Positions 26,616 to 35,405 of a stretch of 64,000 bases of DNA are shown here, piece after piece (the stretch's first letter is position 1; each line of letters opens with the position of its first letter). This stretch comes from Achromobacter pestifer (GTDB lineage: Bacteria; Pseudomonadota; Gammaproteobacteria; Burkholderiales; Burkholderiaceae_B): contig NZ_CADIJX010000001.1 of NCBI RefSeq assembly GCF_902859625.1, positions 372,001-436,000 of the forward strand, given 5' to 3'. The position numbers were made by a program, and so were the translations under genes. Below the pieces are notes generated by a model that was not told the origin of the DNA, ran no database searches, and saw only the letters and a list, made by a program, of their open reading frames with translations.

Positions 26616-27386
26616 ATGCATGCGAACGAGATCGAGCCGCCCCGCGTTGCCTTAGTGACCGGTGCCGGCACCGGAATTGGACGCGCGGTAGCGCTGGAAT
26701 TGCTGGCCCAGGGCTATCGCGTGGTGTTGGCCGGCCGCCGCCGCGAGCCGCTGGAAGCCACCCGCACCGCAGCGGGAGAAGACGGCGTGCGGGCGCTGGT
26801 GGTGCCTACCGACGTGACTGATGAAAACGCGGTGCGCGATTTGTTCGACACGGCGCAGCGTGAATATGGACGGCTGGATGTGCTGTTCAACAACGCAGGG
26901 CGTGGTGCGCCCGCGATGCCCATCGAAGAATTGCCGGTGGCAGTCTGGCGCGAAGTCGTCGATACCAATCTGACCGGCATGTTCCTGTGCGCGCAAGCGG
27001 CCATCCGCATCATGAAGGCGCAGACGCCGCAAGGTGGCCGGATCATCAACAACGGATCGATTTCGTCGCACGCGCCGCGGCCATTCTCCATTGCCTACAC
27101 CGCCACCAAGCACGCGGTGACCGGGCTGACCAAGTCAATTTCATTGGATTGCCGGCCCTACGGGATCGCCTGCGGCCAGATCGATATCGGCAATGCCGCT
27201 ACCGACATGACCGAGCGCATGGCGGCCGGCATCCTGCAAGCGGACGGCAGCACGAAGGTCGAACCGCGGATGGATGTGGCGCATGTGGCGCAGGCGGTTG
27301 CCGCCATGGCGCGCTTGCCGTTGGAAGCCAACGTGCAGTTCATGACCATCATGGCCACCAACATGCCCTTCGTGGGCCGAGGTTGA
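26616..27386 (+). CDS. Short-chain dehydrogenase/reductase
   Basis: A 256-residue classical SDR enzyme: cofactor motif TGAGTGIG (residues 15-22), structural motif NNAG, and catalytic residues in [12 protein letters not shown] and [10 protein letters not shown] (Ser, Tyr, Lys). Arg residues after the glycine motif (GRRREPLE) suggest NADP(H). ATG at 26616 follows AAGGAG; the longer reading from 26556 lacks a ribosome-binding site. The substrate is unknown; a secondary alcohol or ketone is expected. It stands alone between tsdBA and a peptidase gene and is followed by a terminator. Confidence 0.9.
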   Translation: MHANEIEPPRVALVTGAGTGIGRAVALELLAQGYRVVLAGRRREPLEATRTAAGEDGVRALVVPTDVTDENAVRDLFDTAQREYGRLDVLFNNAGRGAPAMPIEELPVAVWREVVDTNLTGMFLCAQAAIRIMKAQTPQGGRIINNGSISSHAPRPFSIAYTATKHAVTGLTKSISLDCRPYGIACGQIDIGNAATDMTERMAAGILQADGSTKVEPRMDVAHVAQAVAAMARLPLEANVQFMTIMATNMPFVGRG

Positions 27387-27393
27387 ATGCGCG

Positions 27394-27430
27394 AACAGCC
27401 TGCGGCGGGATGCTCCCGTGGCAGGCTGTT
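27394..27430. terminator. Long composite hairpin after the SDR gene
   Basis: AACAGCCTGC and GCAGGCTGTT form a perfect 10-bp stem; inside it CGGGA and TCCCG form a further 5-bp stem with a three-base loop. It begins eight bases after the SDR stop and precedes a second, canonical terminator. Confidence 0.65.
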
Positions 27431-27442
27431 TCGTCCCTCAAG

Positions 27443-27468
27443 AAGGCGCCCGGCAGGCGCCTTTTTTT
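27443..27468 (+). terminator. Rho-independent terminator of the SDR gene
   Basis: AAGGCGCC and GGCGCCTT form a stem around a five-base loop, followed on the plus strand by a run of T. It ends plus-strand transcription just before the convergent peptidase gene. Confidence 0.85.
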
Positions 27469-27493
27469 CGCCCCGATCTTGCCGGAACGACGC

Positions 27494-28090
27494 TTAGCGT
27501 GAAGCTTGAGCCAGCATCTGGCCCTGCGTCGTATCCAGGTAGCGCCGCGCGCCGACGTAGCGCTTGGTCCAGTAGGGATTCTTCATTTCGTCGACCCGCA
27601 CCTTGGTGCCGCGGCGCGGCGCGTGGACGAACTTGTTCTGGCCGATGTAGATGCCGACGTGCGAGGTCACACCGCGTCCGCGCGTGGCGAAGAACACCAG
27701 GTCGCCGGGACGCAGCGCATTCTTGCTGGCCACGGATTGCCCTGCGGTGCGTTGCGCGCGCGCGGTGCGGGGGAGTTCGAGTCCGGCGATTTCGCGGAAG
27801 ACATACAGGACCAAGCCGCTGCAATCGAAACCCTCGGCGTCGTCGCCGCCCCAGCTGTAGGGAGTGCCGATCGCGTCCAGGCCGGCTTGCACCACGCGGT
27901 CACGCAGAGTGGGAACCGTGGGCTCTTGCGCCAGGCGCAGACCACTGAGCGTCGGGCGGGCTTGCTCGGACGGAATGGACGCCTGGGCGGCGCCGGGTAT
28001 CCAGGAAAGGGTCAGGGCCAGGAGGGGCGCTGATAGGAAAACGGGAATGCTGAAATTGGCAATTCGGACTTTTCGCGTGGGCGGAGTCAT
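27494..28090 (-). CDS. NlpC/P60 (C40) cell-wall peptidase
   Basis: A 198-residue exported protein with an N-terminal hydrophobic signal or anchor segment (about residues 15-38) and a C40 domain from about residue 60: WGGDDAEGFDCSGLVLYVF with the catalytic Cys, LPRTARAQ, GDLVFFATRGRGVTSHVGIYIG with the catalytic His, and FVHAPRRGTKV with the third polar residue. Enzymes of this type cut peptide cross-links in peptidoglycan during growth or recycling. A possible operator lies at 28201-28220. It faces the SDR gene and is not visibly part of an operon. Confidence 0.9.
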   Translation of the reverse strand: MTPPTRKVRIANFSIPVFLSAPLLALTLSWIPGAAQASIPSEQARPTLSGLRLAQEPTVPTLRDRVVQAGLDAIGTPYSWGGDDAEGFDCSGLVLYVFREIAGLELPRTARAQRTAGQSVASKNALRPGDLVFFATRGRGVTSHVGIYIGQNKFVHAPRRGTKVRVDEMKNPYWTKRYVGARRYLDTTQGQMLAQASR

Positions 28091-28200
28091 TACGTCACTT
28101 CAAAAATCGGAGTGGGCGGCATGGCTTTGCCATCAGGGGCAAGCCGGCGGAAAGGGGGGGCAACCGGCGTGCGCAAGCCCGGAATGCTTGCAAATTATAG

Positions 28201-28220
28201 TGTAATAAAGTTTCATTACA
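28201..28220. promoter_or_regulatory. 20-bp imperfect palindrome upstream of the NlpC/P60 gene
   Basis: TGTAAT-N8-ATTACA, with two further matched pairs inside, stands in AT-rich DNA 111 bases before the peptidase start and 84 bases after the end of the TonB receptor gene. Dimeric regulators bind such dyads; which one is unknown. Confidence 0.35.
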
Positions 28221-28303
28221 TTTGTAGTGCAATGCAGCATTATTTGGCCGGAATCGTTACGCCGCGCCCTGGGCGAGACGTAACGATCGCAAGAGTCCAG
28301 CCG

Positions 28304-30403
28304 TCAGAAGCTGCCGCGCAGGCCAACCATGACGGCACGTCCGCCTTCGGGTGCAACATCACGCAGCACTGATGTCGCGTAGCGGATGTCCTGGTTCGTC
28401 AGGTTGATGCCGCGCACGTAGGCCTGCCATTGCACGCCGACGGTCTTGAAGCGGTAGCCGGCGTTGGCATCCAGGCTGTAATAGCCCGGCGTCGAGGTGT
28501 CGTTGGCGGGGTGGTCGTGTTGTGCAAAGGCTTTGGATACGCTGATGCCTGCGCTGTACGGGCCATAGCCGTAATCCAAGGCCACGCGAAGACGCAGGGG
28601 CGGGATCCGGGGCAAGGAACGGCCCGTGTCGCGATTGCGAGACACCGTGTAGTCCCCCGACAAGCCCAGATCCAGTGCATGGCCGTCGCGTTGCAGCACG
28701 CGGGTCACGTTTTCGGCTTCCAGTCCGTACAGACGCGCAGGCACGCCCTGGTAGCGCGCCTCGGGCAACGCGCCATCGCTGCCGGCGGCCAGCAGATCGC
28801 CATCGTCGTTGCGGTAGCGGCCGGTATTCGTCTCGGCCAGGTAGTTGGCGAAGCTGCTGTAGAACAGGCCCACGCTGCCGTGATCGGCGCCATCCTTGTA
28901 ACGCAAGGACAAATCACCCGACCAGGCGCGTTCCTTGCCCAGGTTCTGATCGCCGACCAGATATTGGCCCGTCGCGGCATGCGGGCCGTTGGCATATAGC
29001 TCATAGAAAGTGGGCGCGCGTTCGGTATAGGCGCCGTTGGCGGCGAGCGACCAGATCGGGGTCAGCTTGTAGACACCGCCCAGCGAAAAGCTGCCCGCCG
29101 TGAAGCTGCGGCGGGCCGAATCGTCAAAGCGTTCATTGCCGCCCGCGGCGGGGCTGAGCCGCGTGTAGTCCATGCGGGCGCCTGCCGACAGGGTCAGGCG
29201 GTCGGTCAGATTCCATTCCTCGACAGCGAAGAGCGCCGCGGAGTCGGTGTCGGTGGTCGGCACCAGGGCTTCGTCGCCCAGCGCGGAAAAGCGCGTCTGC
29301 CCCAATTGCAGTCCGACCACGCCATGCAGGGGGCCGATATCGGCGTGCCGGGCCTCGATGCGGGCCTCATAGCCGCGGTTCTTGAAGATCGTACCGGTTT
29401 CCCCGCCTTCGATTTCCTTATGTTGATAGTCGGTGTAGGCGAAGTTCAACTTGATGCTTTGGAACGGGCCGGTCAGATCGCGCAGCTCCCCCGCGAAGCC
29501 GAAGCGTTCCTGGTGCATGTCGATGCGCACGTCCTCTTCGGCCACGGAACCGTAGTTGGCGTCGTAGCCGCTGTAGGACAGGCCGGCATAGCCGTGTTCG
29601 CCGGTCCAGGACATGCCCAGGGCGCCGCCGCTGGCCTCGCCGTCACTGTTGGGCAGGCGGTTTTGGGGCTGTTCGGCGTCGGGGCCGTCTGCCGCGCGCT
29701 GTTGCGCGGTGCGGGCGTAACCGGGGATACGCAGGGTGCCGGTCTTGCGGCCGAATACGTCGGCGTGGATGGCGAAGGTGCCGTCGCCGCCTTCCAGTTG
29801 CACGGCGCCATTGCGGTCGTTGTTGGCGCCGCCGTAGCTGCCGCCCACGTCGCCGTGCATCCCGTCAATCGGTTCAGTCGGAATGCGGTTGTCCAGCGTG
29901 TTGACGACGCCGCCGATGGCATTGCCGCCATACAGCAGCGCGGCCGGGCCGCGCAGGATCTCGACGCGATTGGTCGATAGCGGGTCTTGGGGCACGGCAT
30001 GGTCGAACGACAGTGATGACGCATCCAGCGTGCCGACGCCGTTGTTCAGCAAGCGGATGCGGTCGCCATCCAGCCCACGGATGATCGGGCGGCCCACCAT
30101 GGGGCCGTAGCTGGTGGTGGATACGCCAGGCAGTCCGTTCAACGTTTCGCCCAGGTTCGAGCCCCGGCGCAGGTCCAGTTCCTGGCCTTGCAGGATGGTG
30201 GAGGGCGAGGCAAGCGCGTCGCTGCCCAACGGGTTCGCGGTGATGATGACAGGCGACAGCGTGGCCGTGTCGGGGGCGGCCTGGGCGCGGGCAGCGGCAG
30301 GCAAGGCCAGGGGCAGGGCATAGAGGCAGGCAAGGGCCAGCGGACGCAGGGCGAAGGCGCGCAAGGGCGCACGAGCCCCGGCGGCGAAAGTCGGGAAGTT
30401 CAT
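28304..30403 (-). CDS. TonB-dependent outer-membrane receptor (ZnuD-like)
   Basis: A 699-residue receptor: signal peptide (residues about 1-42), plug domain (ILQGQELDLRRGSNLGETLNGLPGVSTTSYG, here split: LGETLNGLPGV; then RPIIRGLDGDRIRLL; NRVEILRGPAALLYGGNAIGG) and a 22-strand barrel ending in Phe. Segments such as RIEARHADIGPLHGVVGLQ and the GGNAIGGVVNT region resemble the neisserial zinc receptor ZnuD, and the barrel has a His-containing loop (FAQHDHPAND). ATG at 30403 starts the signal peptide; the longer reading to 30691 is a shadow. A small His/Cys-containing exported protein is encoded just upstream, as often seen with metal receptors. Zinc is the leading guess for the ligand, though another metal cannot be ruled out. 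Confidence 0.87.
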   Translation of the reverse strand: MNFPTFAAGARAPLRAFALRPLALACLYALPLALPAAARAQAAPDTATLSPVIITANPLGSDALASPSTILQGQELDLRRGSNLGETLNGLPGVSTTSYGPMVGRPIIRGLDGDRIRLLNNGVGTLDASSLSFDHAVPQDPLSTNRVEILRGPAALLYGGNAIGGVVNTLDNRIPTEPIDGMHGDVGGSYGGANNDRNGAVQLEGGDGTFAIHADVFGRKTGTLRIPGYARTAQQRAADGPDAEQPQNRLPNSDGEASGGALGMSWTGEHGYAGLSYSGYDANYGSVAEEDVRIDMHQERFGFAGELRDLTGPFQSIKLNFAYTDYQHKEIEGGETGTIFKNRGYEARIEARHADIGPLHGVVGLQLGQTRFSALGDEALVPTTDTDSAALFAVEEWNLTDRLTLSAGARMDYTRLSPAAGGNERFDDSARRSFTAGSFSLGGVYKLTPIWSLAANGAYTERAPTFYELYANGPHAATGQYLVGDQNLGKERAWSGDLSLRYKDGADHGSVGLFYSSFANYLAETNTGRYRNDDGDLLAAGSDGALPEARYQGVPARLYGLEAENVTRVLQRDGHALDLGLSGDYTVSRNRDTGRSLPRIPPLRLRVALDYGYGPYSAGISVSKAFAQHDHPANDTSTPGYYSLDANAGYRFKTVGVQWQAYVRGINLTNQDIRYATSVLRDVAPEGGRAVMVGLRGSF

Positions 30404-30470
30404 GGTGGCAATCCAGGGAGCCAGCAGAGGCGCTGGCGGGGGAAATCGGGAAACGCAGGAGCGGCGGATT

Positions 30471-30824
30471 TCAGCCCTGGAGAGGCGGGGCGCGAGTTTG
30501 GAACCAGGTGCCGCCGATGGCGGCGGCGCCGGCGGGCAGATGGGTGGCGGGGGCCGAATCGGCAAGGGGCTCGCCCATCCACTCGAATGACGACGGTAGC
30601 GTCGCATCCAGCAGGTCCCACAATTGGCAAAGGTCGCAATGCGCCAGCTTTTCGTGGGGATGGGCGTCGTCCTGGCTGGTGGCGGGGACATCGCCCAGAT
30701 GGGTCAGCGCGTGGCGCAGACTGCCCATGGGCGCCAGCAACAAGCAGGCTGACAGCCAGGCAAGCACGATCCAGCGCGCAAGCAGCGGCGGGGTGGCGTG
30801 ACGATGGCCTGGCAGGGGCGGCAT
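30471..30824 (-). CDS. Small membrane-anchored His/Cys-rich protein (DUF2946-like)
   Basis: A 117-residue protein with one hydrophobic segment at about residues 17-35 (ARWIVLAWLSACLLLAPMG), followed by a likely periplasmic part with metal-ligand residues: LRHALTHLGD, DAHPHEKLAHCDLCQLWD. The H-x-x-C-x-x-C arrangement and position fit DUF2946-like proteins that precede metal TonB receptors. It ends 67 bases before the ZnuD-like gene and is probably cotranscribed. It may hold or sense a metal ion; no function is proven. No good ribosome-binding site is visible. Confidence 0.6.
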   Translation of the reverse strand: MPPLPGHRHATPPLLARWIVLAWLSACLLLAPMGSLRHALTHLGDVPATSQDDAHPHEKLAHCDLCQLWDLLDATLPSSFEWMGEPLADSAPATHLPAGAAAIGGTWFQTRAPPLQG

Positions 30825-30848
30825 GGGAGGGGGGAAAACTTAAAGAAT

Positions 30849-30868
30849 CGGAATGATATATTGTTTCT
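30849..30868 (-). promoter_or_regulatory. Possible Zur/Fur-family operator before the receptor operon
   Basis: GAATGATATATTGTTTC is AT-rich and roughly symmetrical about ATAT, 25 bases before the small His/Cys protein gene. It resembles Zur boxes (a TATA core flanked by GAAA/TTTC-like arms) only loosely. Confidence 0.3.
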
Positions 30869-30972
30869 TTATCGTTGGCGATGGCGGCGCAGTGCCGGCG
30901 TGCCTGAATATGACGCTTCATCTGCCCTACGCTCGGGCATAATCGGCAGACAAGAAAGCGGAGTAAAGCTCA

Positions 30973-32472
30973 ATGATGAACGCAGTACACCCTTTGTCGT
31001 CGATGAACCGGCCCGATGCCTTGCCCTTTGAACCCTTCCTGGACGCTCAGGCCGCGGTGGACCGGCTGGCCGAAATCTACGCGCGCAACACGGCTTTCCT
31101 GCGCGCTGCTTTCCGCGAGGTCCTGAAGGGCAGCGGCAATGGCCGCGAACGCGCCCGCGCCTATTACCCCGCCATCCGCATCGTGGTGGAAACGTATGAC
31201 CCGATCGACACGCGCTTGTCCTACGGCCACGTGGCCGAGCCCGGCATCTACCAGACCACCATTACGCAACCCGAGCTGTTCCGCGATTACCTGATCGAGC
31301 AGGTCGGCCAACTGTTGCAAAACCACCGCGTCGCGGTGGAGGTCGGCGAATCCGATTCCCCCATTCCGCTGCATTTCGCGTTTCCGGAAGGCGCGTATGT
31401 CGAAGGCGAACACCTGGAGGCGTTGAAGCGCCCCTTGCGTGATCTGTTCGACGTGCCTGACCTGGCCGTGACCGACGACGCCATCGTCAACGGTTCCTGG
31501 CGCGGCAAGGAGGGCGAACCCAAGCCGCTGGCTCCGTTCACCGCGCAGCGCGTGGACTATTCGCTGCACCGCTTGCAGCACTACACGTCGACCGCGCCTG
31601 CGCACTTCCAGAATTTCGTGCTGTTCACCAACTACCAGTTCTATGTGGACGAGTTCTGCGCCCGCGCGCGCGCCTTGATGGCCAGCGGCAACGAGGACTA
31701 CGACATGCTGGTCGAACCGGGCAACCGCATCACGCGCCGAGGTGAAAGCGGTCCCGGCGATGAAGAGCAGGCGACCCGGTTGCCGCAGATGCCCGCCTAC
31801 CACTTGGTACGTGGCGATCATTCGGGCATTACGCTGGTGAATATCGGCGTGGGGCCGTCCAACGCAAAGACAATCACCGATCACATCGCCGTATTGCGTC
31901 CGCATGCCTGGCTGATGCTGGGCCATTGCGCCGGATTGCGGGATTCGCAACGCTTGGGCGACTACGTGCTGGCCCACGGCTATGTCCGCGAGGACCACGT
32001 CCTTGACGCCGACTTGCCGACTTGGGTGCCGGTGCCAGCGCTGGCGGAAGTGCAGGTCGCGCTGGAGCAGGCCGTGGAGGAAGTGGCTGGCCTGTCCGGT
32101 TGGGACTTGAAGCGCATCATGCGCACCGGCACGGTCGCCACGATCGACAACCGCAACTGGGAACTGCGCGATCATCTGGAACTGGTCGAGCGTTTTGCGC
32201 AGTCGCGGGCCATCGCGTTGGATATGGAATCGGCCACCATCGCCGCCAATGGTTTCCGCTTCCGGGTGCCGTACGGCACATTGCTGTGCGTGTCGGACAA
32301 GCCCTTGCACGGCGAACTGAAGCTGCCCGGCATGGCCAGCGTGTTCTATCGCCGGCAGGTCAATCAGCATCTGGAGATCGGTATTCGCGCCCTGGAACGG
32401 CTGCGTGACATGCCGCCAGAGCGGCTGCATTCGCGCAAACTGCGTACCTTCATGGAAACGGCTTTCCAATAA
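30973..32472 (+). CDS. amn: AMP nucleosidase
   Basis: A 499-residue enzyme of the usual length. The N-terminal AMN domain (residues about 15-170) has AYYPAIRIVVETYDPIDTRLSYG; the C-terminal phosphorylase-like domain carries LVNIGVGPSNAKTITDHIAVLRPHAWLMLGHCAGLR, split here: NIGVGPSNAKT and MLGHCAGLRDSQ, then DMESATIAANGFRFRVPYGTLLC with the catalytic region. It hydrolyses AMP to adenine and ribose 5-phosphate and helps set adenylate levels. Two in-frame ATGs (30973 and 30976) are adjacent; the first is used. It is divergent from the ZnuD-like operon. Confidence 0.95.
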   Translation: MMNAVHPLSSMNRPDALPFEPFLDAQAAVDRLAEIYARNTAFLRAAFREVLKGSGNGRERARAYYPAIRIVVETYDPIDTRLSYGHVAEPGIYQTTITQPELFRDYLIEQVGQLLQNHRVAVEVGESDSPIPLHFAFPEGAYVEGEHLEALKRPLRDLFDVPDLAVTDDAIVNGSWRGKEGEPKPLAPFTAQRVDYSLHRLQHYTSTAPAHFQNFVLFTNYQFYVDEFCARARALMASGNEDYDMLVEPGNRITRRGESGPGDEEQATRLPQMPAYHLVRGDHSGITLVNIGVGPSNAKTITDHIAVLRPHAWLMLGHCAGLRDSQRLGDYVLAHGYVREDHVLDADLPTWVPVPALAEVQVALEQAVEEVAGLSGWDLKRIMRTGTVATIDNRNWELRDHLELVERFAQSRAIALDMESATIAANGFRFRVPYGTLLCVSDKPLHGELKLPGMASVFYRRQVNQHLEIGIRALERLRDMPPERLHSRKLRTFMETAFQ

Positions 32473-32489
32473 CTGGATCCGTCCCCCAG

Positions 32490-32514
32490 GCCCCGCCATT
32501 TTTCGTGGCGGGGC
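32490..32514 (+). terminator. Terminator-like hairpin after amn
   Basis: GCCCCGCCA and TGGCGGGGC form a perfect 9-bp stem with a seven-base loop, 18 bases after the amn stop. It is followed by TGTTTG, a weak T-run. Confidence 0.65.
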
Positions 32515-32550
32515 TGTTTGCGCTATCCTCGCGCGTTGCTCGGTAATCCC

Positions 32551-32582
32551 AAGGCACCCGCAGCGCATCGCGTGGGTGCCTT
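32551..32582 (+). promoter_or_regulatory. Inverted repeat in the leader of the amino-acid permease gene
   Basis: AAGGCACCC and GGGTGCCTT are perfect complements with a 14-base loop, ending just before the start region. Its terminator-like shape so near the start could indicate attenuation or translational control. Confidence 0.4.
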
Positions 32583-32588
32583 CATGAC

Positions 32589-34163
32589 GTGAAGGAAAGC
32601 ATTTTGGCACCATCGGAACACGATGACCGCCGCGTAGGCGGCACGGGCGCGGCAGGGGCGGAACAGCCGTCCGAACTGCGCCGTACCCTGTCCGCGCGCC
32701 ACCTGACGATGATCGCGGTAGGCGGGTCCATCGGGACCGGCCTGTTCGTGGCCTCGGGGGCGACCATCGCGAAGGCGGGACCTGGCGGCGCGCTGCTGGG
32801 CTACGTGCTGATCGGGGTGATGGTCTATTTCCTGATGACCAGCCTGGGTGAATTGGCTGCCGCGATGCCGGTTTCGGGCTCCTTTTCCACTTACGGCGCC
32901 CGCTACGTCGAAGACGGATTTGGCTTCGCGCTGGGTTGGAACTATTGGTACAACTGGGCGGTTACCGTGGCGGTGGACCTGGTGGCCGCGCAGCTTGTCA
33001 TGGCGTACTGGTTTCCCGACGTGCCCGGCTTCTACTGGAGCGCCTTGTTCCTGGCGATCACCTTCGGCCTGAACGCGATGTCGGCACGGGGCTTCGGGGA
33101 GGCGGAGTTCTGGTTCGCCCTGATCAAGGTGCTGGCCGTGCTGGGATTCGTTGCCATGGGGGTGATGATGTTGCTGGGCATCATCCGCGGCGGCGAAGCC
33201 GGCGGCGTGGCCAACTGGACCATCGGCGACGCGCCATTCGCAGGCGGCTTCGCGGCGCTGATCGGCGTGGCCATGGTGGTGGGCTTTTCGTTCCAGGGCA
33301 CCGAATTGATCGGCATCGCCGCTGGTGAATCGAAAGACCCGGCGCGTAACCTGCCGCGCGCGGTGCGTCAGGTGTTCTGGCGCATTCTGCTGTTCTATGT
33401 GATGGCCATCCTGGTGATCGGCCTGCTGATTCCCTATACCGATCCGCATCTGCTGCGCAACGAGGTCGAAGACATCAGCGTCAGCCCATTTGCATTGATT
33501 TTTGAACGCGCTGGTCTGTTGGGGGCGGCGTCCGTCATGAATGCCGTGGTGCTGACGTCGGTGCTGTCCGCGGGCAACTCGGGCATGTACGCCGCTACGC
33601 GCATGTTGTACAGCCTGGCGCGTGAAGGCAAGGCACCACGCATTTTCGGCCGCATTTCGCGCAGCGGCGTGCCGCTGTGGGCGCTGCTGGCCACGACGGT
33701 CGTGGCAGCCTTGTGCTTCTTCACGTTTATCTTTAGCCCCAACGCCGTTTACATCTGGCTGTTGAATACGTCGGGCATGACGGGGTTCATCGCGTGGCTG
33801 GGCATTGCGATCAGCCACTACCGATTCCGCCGCGGTTACGTCAAACAGGGCCATAACCTGGCGGACCTGCCTTACGTGTCGCCATTCTTCCCGTTTGGCC
33901 CGATCTTCGCGTTTGTGCTGTGCCTGGTCATCACGCTGGGTCAGAACTATCAGGCCTTCCTGCAAGACCGGATCGATTGGGGCGGCGTGGTGGCGACTTA
34001 TGTGGGTATTCCGCTATTCCTGCTGATCTGGCTGGGATACCGGCTGGCGCGCGGTTCGCGCTTCATCAGCTACCGGGACATGCGGTTTCCCGATGCGCGT
34101 GCGCGCAGCCAGTATCTGGATTCGGCGTTGCGCGGTGAACCTGCCGCCGGCGAGGTCCGGTAA
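32589..34163 (+). CDS. Amino-acid permease (APC superfamily, LysP-like)
   Basis: A 524-residue permease with about 12 membrane helices and the amino-acid transporter signature: HLTMIAVGGSIGTGLFVASG at helix 1, MTSLGELAAAMPVSGSFSTYGARYVEDGFGFALGWNYW, split here: LGELAAAMPVSGSF and FALGWNYWYNW, then SFQGTELIGIAAGESKDPARN and NSGMYAATRMLYSLAREG. This set is closest to lysine-specific permease LysP and its relatives; the substrate remains a guess. The start is uncertain: GTG at 32589 gives the longest form, but AAGGAAAG at 32592-32599 would serve a TTG at 32604. It is convergent with an FAD oxidase gene, which may act on the imported amino acid. Confidence 0.9.
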   Translation: MKESILAPSEHDDRRVGGTGAAGAEQPSELRRTLSARHLTMIAVGGSIGTGLFVASGATIAKAGPGGALLGYVLIGVMVYFLMTSLGELAAAMPVSGSFSTYGARYVEDGFGFALGWNYWYNWAVTVAVDLVAAQLVMAYWFPDVPGFYWSALFLAITFGLNAMSARGFGEAEFWFALIKVLAVLGFVAMGVMMLLGIIRGGEAGGVANWTIGDAPFAGGFAALIGVAMVVGFSFQGTELIGIAAGESKDPARNLPRAVRQVFWRILLFYVMAILVIGLLIPYTDPHLLRNEVEDISVSPFALIFERAGLLGAASVMNAVVLTSVLSAGNSGMYAATRMLYSLAREGKAPRIFGRISRSGVPLWALLATTVVAALCFFTFIFSPNAVYIWLLNTSGMTGFIAWLGIAISHYRFRRGYVKQGHNLADLPYVSPFFPFGPIFAFVLCLVITLGQNYQAFLQDRIDWGGVVATYVGIPLFLLIWLGYRLARGSRFISYRDMRFPDARARSQYLDSALRGEPAAGEVR

Positions 34164-34193
34164 GAAGCGCCTGCTCGCCGGGCAAGGACATCG

Positions 34194-35360
34194 TCAGATG
34201 ATGTTCTTCTCGCGCAGCGGGCGGTTTTCCAGAATGCGCTGAAACGACAGGGGCGACAGGTCCAGGCTTTGGTATTCCCCATGGGCCAGCAGTTCTGCGA
34301 TGCCGCGTCCCGCGGCGGGCGCCTGTTGCAGGCCATGGCCTGAAAAACCGTTGACGAAGTACAGGTTGGGGCAATCGGGGTGGGCACCGATGATGGCGTT
34401 CTGGTCGAACAGATTCATCTCGTAGTAGCCCGCCCAGGCGCTTTGGACCCGCACGGCTTCAAATGCGGGCACGCGCCGGGCGAGAAGCGGCCAGACATGG
34501 GCGTCGAACGCCTCGTGTTGCGCGTCCAGCGGCAGATCGTCGGCGTCGTCGGCGGGATCGGGGGCGAAGCCGCACAGGAATTTTCCGCCTTCAGGGCGGA
34601 ACCAGATGCCGGATGGGTCGATCAATAGCGGACACCTCGGCAGCGTTTCGGGGCAACTGAAGCTGAATACGGTGCGGCGCCGGGCGCGCACTGGGAGATC
34701 GATGCCCGCCCAGCGAGCCACTCGGGCAGCCCAGGGGCCGGCGGCATTGACGACAGCGTCACAGGCCAACGCCGCGCCATTGTTCAACCAGACGCCGTTG
34801 ATTCTGCTGCCTTCACGCAATAAACCAACCGCTTCGGCACGCACGTAGCGCACGCCTTGTGCGATGGCCTTTTTGCGCAGGGCCTGCATCAGGCCATAGC
34901 CATCGAACCAACCTTCGCCAGATAGCCCCAGCGCACCCAACGACAGGTCGCCGGTATGCAGCCACGGAAAGCGCGTGCCCAACTCGGCGGGTTGCAGCAG
35001 CGCGACGTCCACGCCGTGCGCGATCTGGGTTGCATGGTTTTCTCGCAGGGCGGCACTGCCTGCGGCGCTGGCCAGATATAGATAGCCGGGCTCGGTCAGA
35101 CCGACGTCTGGCGCCGGATCGTCGACATACAGCGTGGAATGCAGCGAGCGAAGAAACGCGAGGCCCGCTTGTGACATGCCGATGTTGACCGGGCTGGAGA
35201 ACTGCTGGCGGATCGAACTGGCCGACAGCGCAGAAGACGCCTGCGCATAGGTCGGGTCGCGTTCAATCACGGTGACATCGAAGGCGCCGGGCTTCTGGCT
35301 AAGAAAATAAGCAACGGAGCTGCCCACAGCCCCTCCGCCTATGACGACGACACGTTGCAT
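34194..35360 (-). CDS. FAD-dependent amino-acid/amine oxidase (DAO family)
   Basis: A 388-residue flavoprotein with the Rossmann dinucleotide motif RVVVIGGGAVGSSVAYFL at the N-terminus, the ED-linked segment TVIERDP, SALSASSIRQQFSSP, and the C-terminal FAD loop FVNGFSGHGLQQAPAAGRGIAELL, split here: NGFSGHGLQQAP. This is the DAO fold of D-amino-acid dehydrogenase, glycine oxidase and sarcosine-oxidase-like enzymes. It should oxidise an amino acid or secondary amine to the imine with FAD. No signal peptide is present. It ends 30 bases from the amino-acid permease on the opposite strand. Confidence 0.87.
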   Translation of the reverse strand: MQRVVVIGGGAVGSSVAYFLSQKPGAFDVTVIERDPTYAQASSALSASSIRQQFSSPVNIGMSQAGLAFLRSLHSTLYVDDPAPDVGLTEPGYLYLASAAGSAALRENHATQIAHGVDVALLQPAELGTRFPWLHTGDLSLGALGLSGEGWFDGYGLMQALRKKAIAQGVRYVRAEAVGLLREGSRINGVWLNNGAALACDAVVNAAGPWAARVARWAGIDLPVRARRRTVFSFSCPETLPRCPLLIDPSGIWFRPEGGKFLCGFAPDPADDADDLPLDAQHEAFDAHVWPLLARRVPAFEAVRVQSAWAGYYEMNLFDQNAIIGAHPDCPNLYFVNGFSGHGLQQAPAAGRGIAELLAHGEYQSLDLSPLSFQRILENRPLREKNII

Positions 35361-35405
35361 GGAATGGGGTCCGGTTCAGCCGTTGACGCGCCACACGCAG
35401 CGCGT

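Noticed and set aside
30970..32613. 547-residue minus-strand open frame opposite amn
   Set aside because: Shadow of AMP nucleosidase, with shadow-type composition and no domain.
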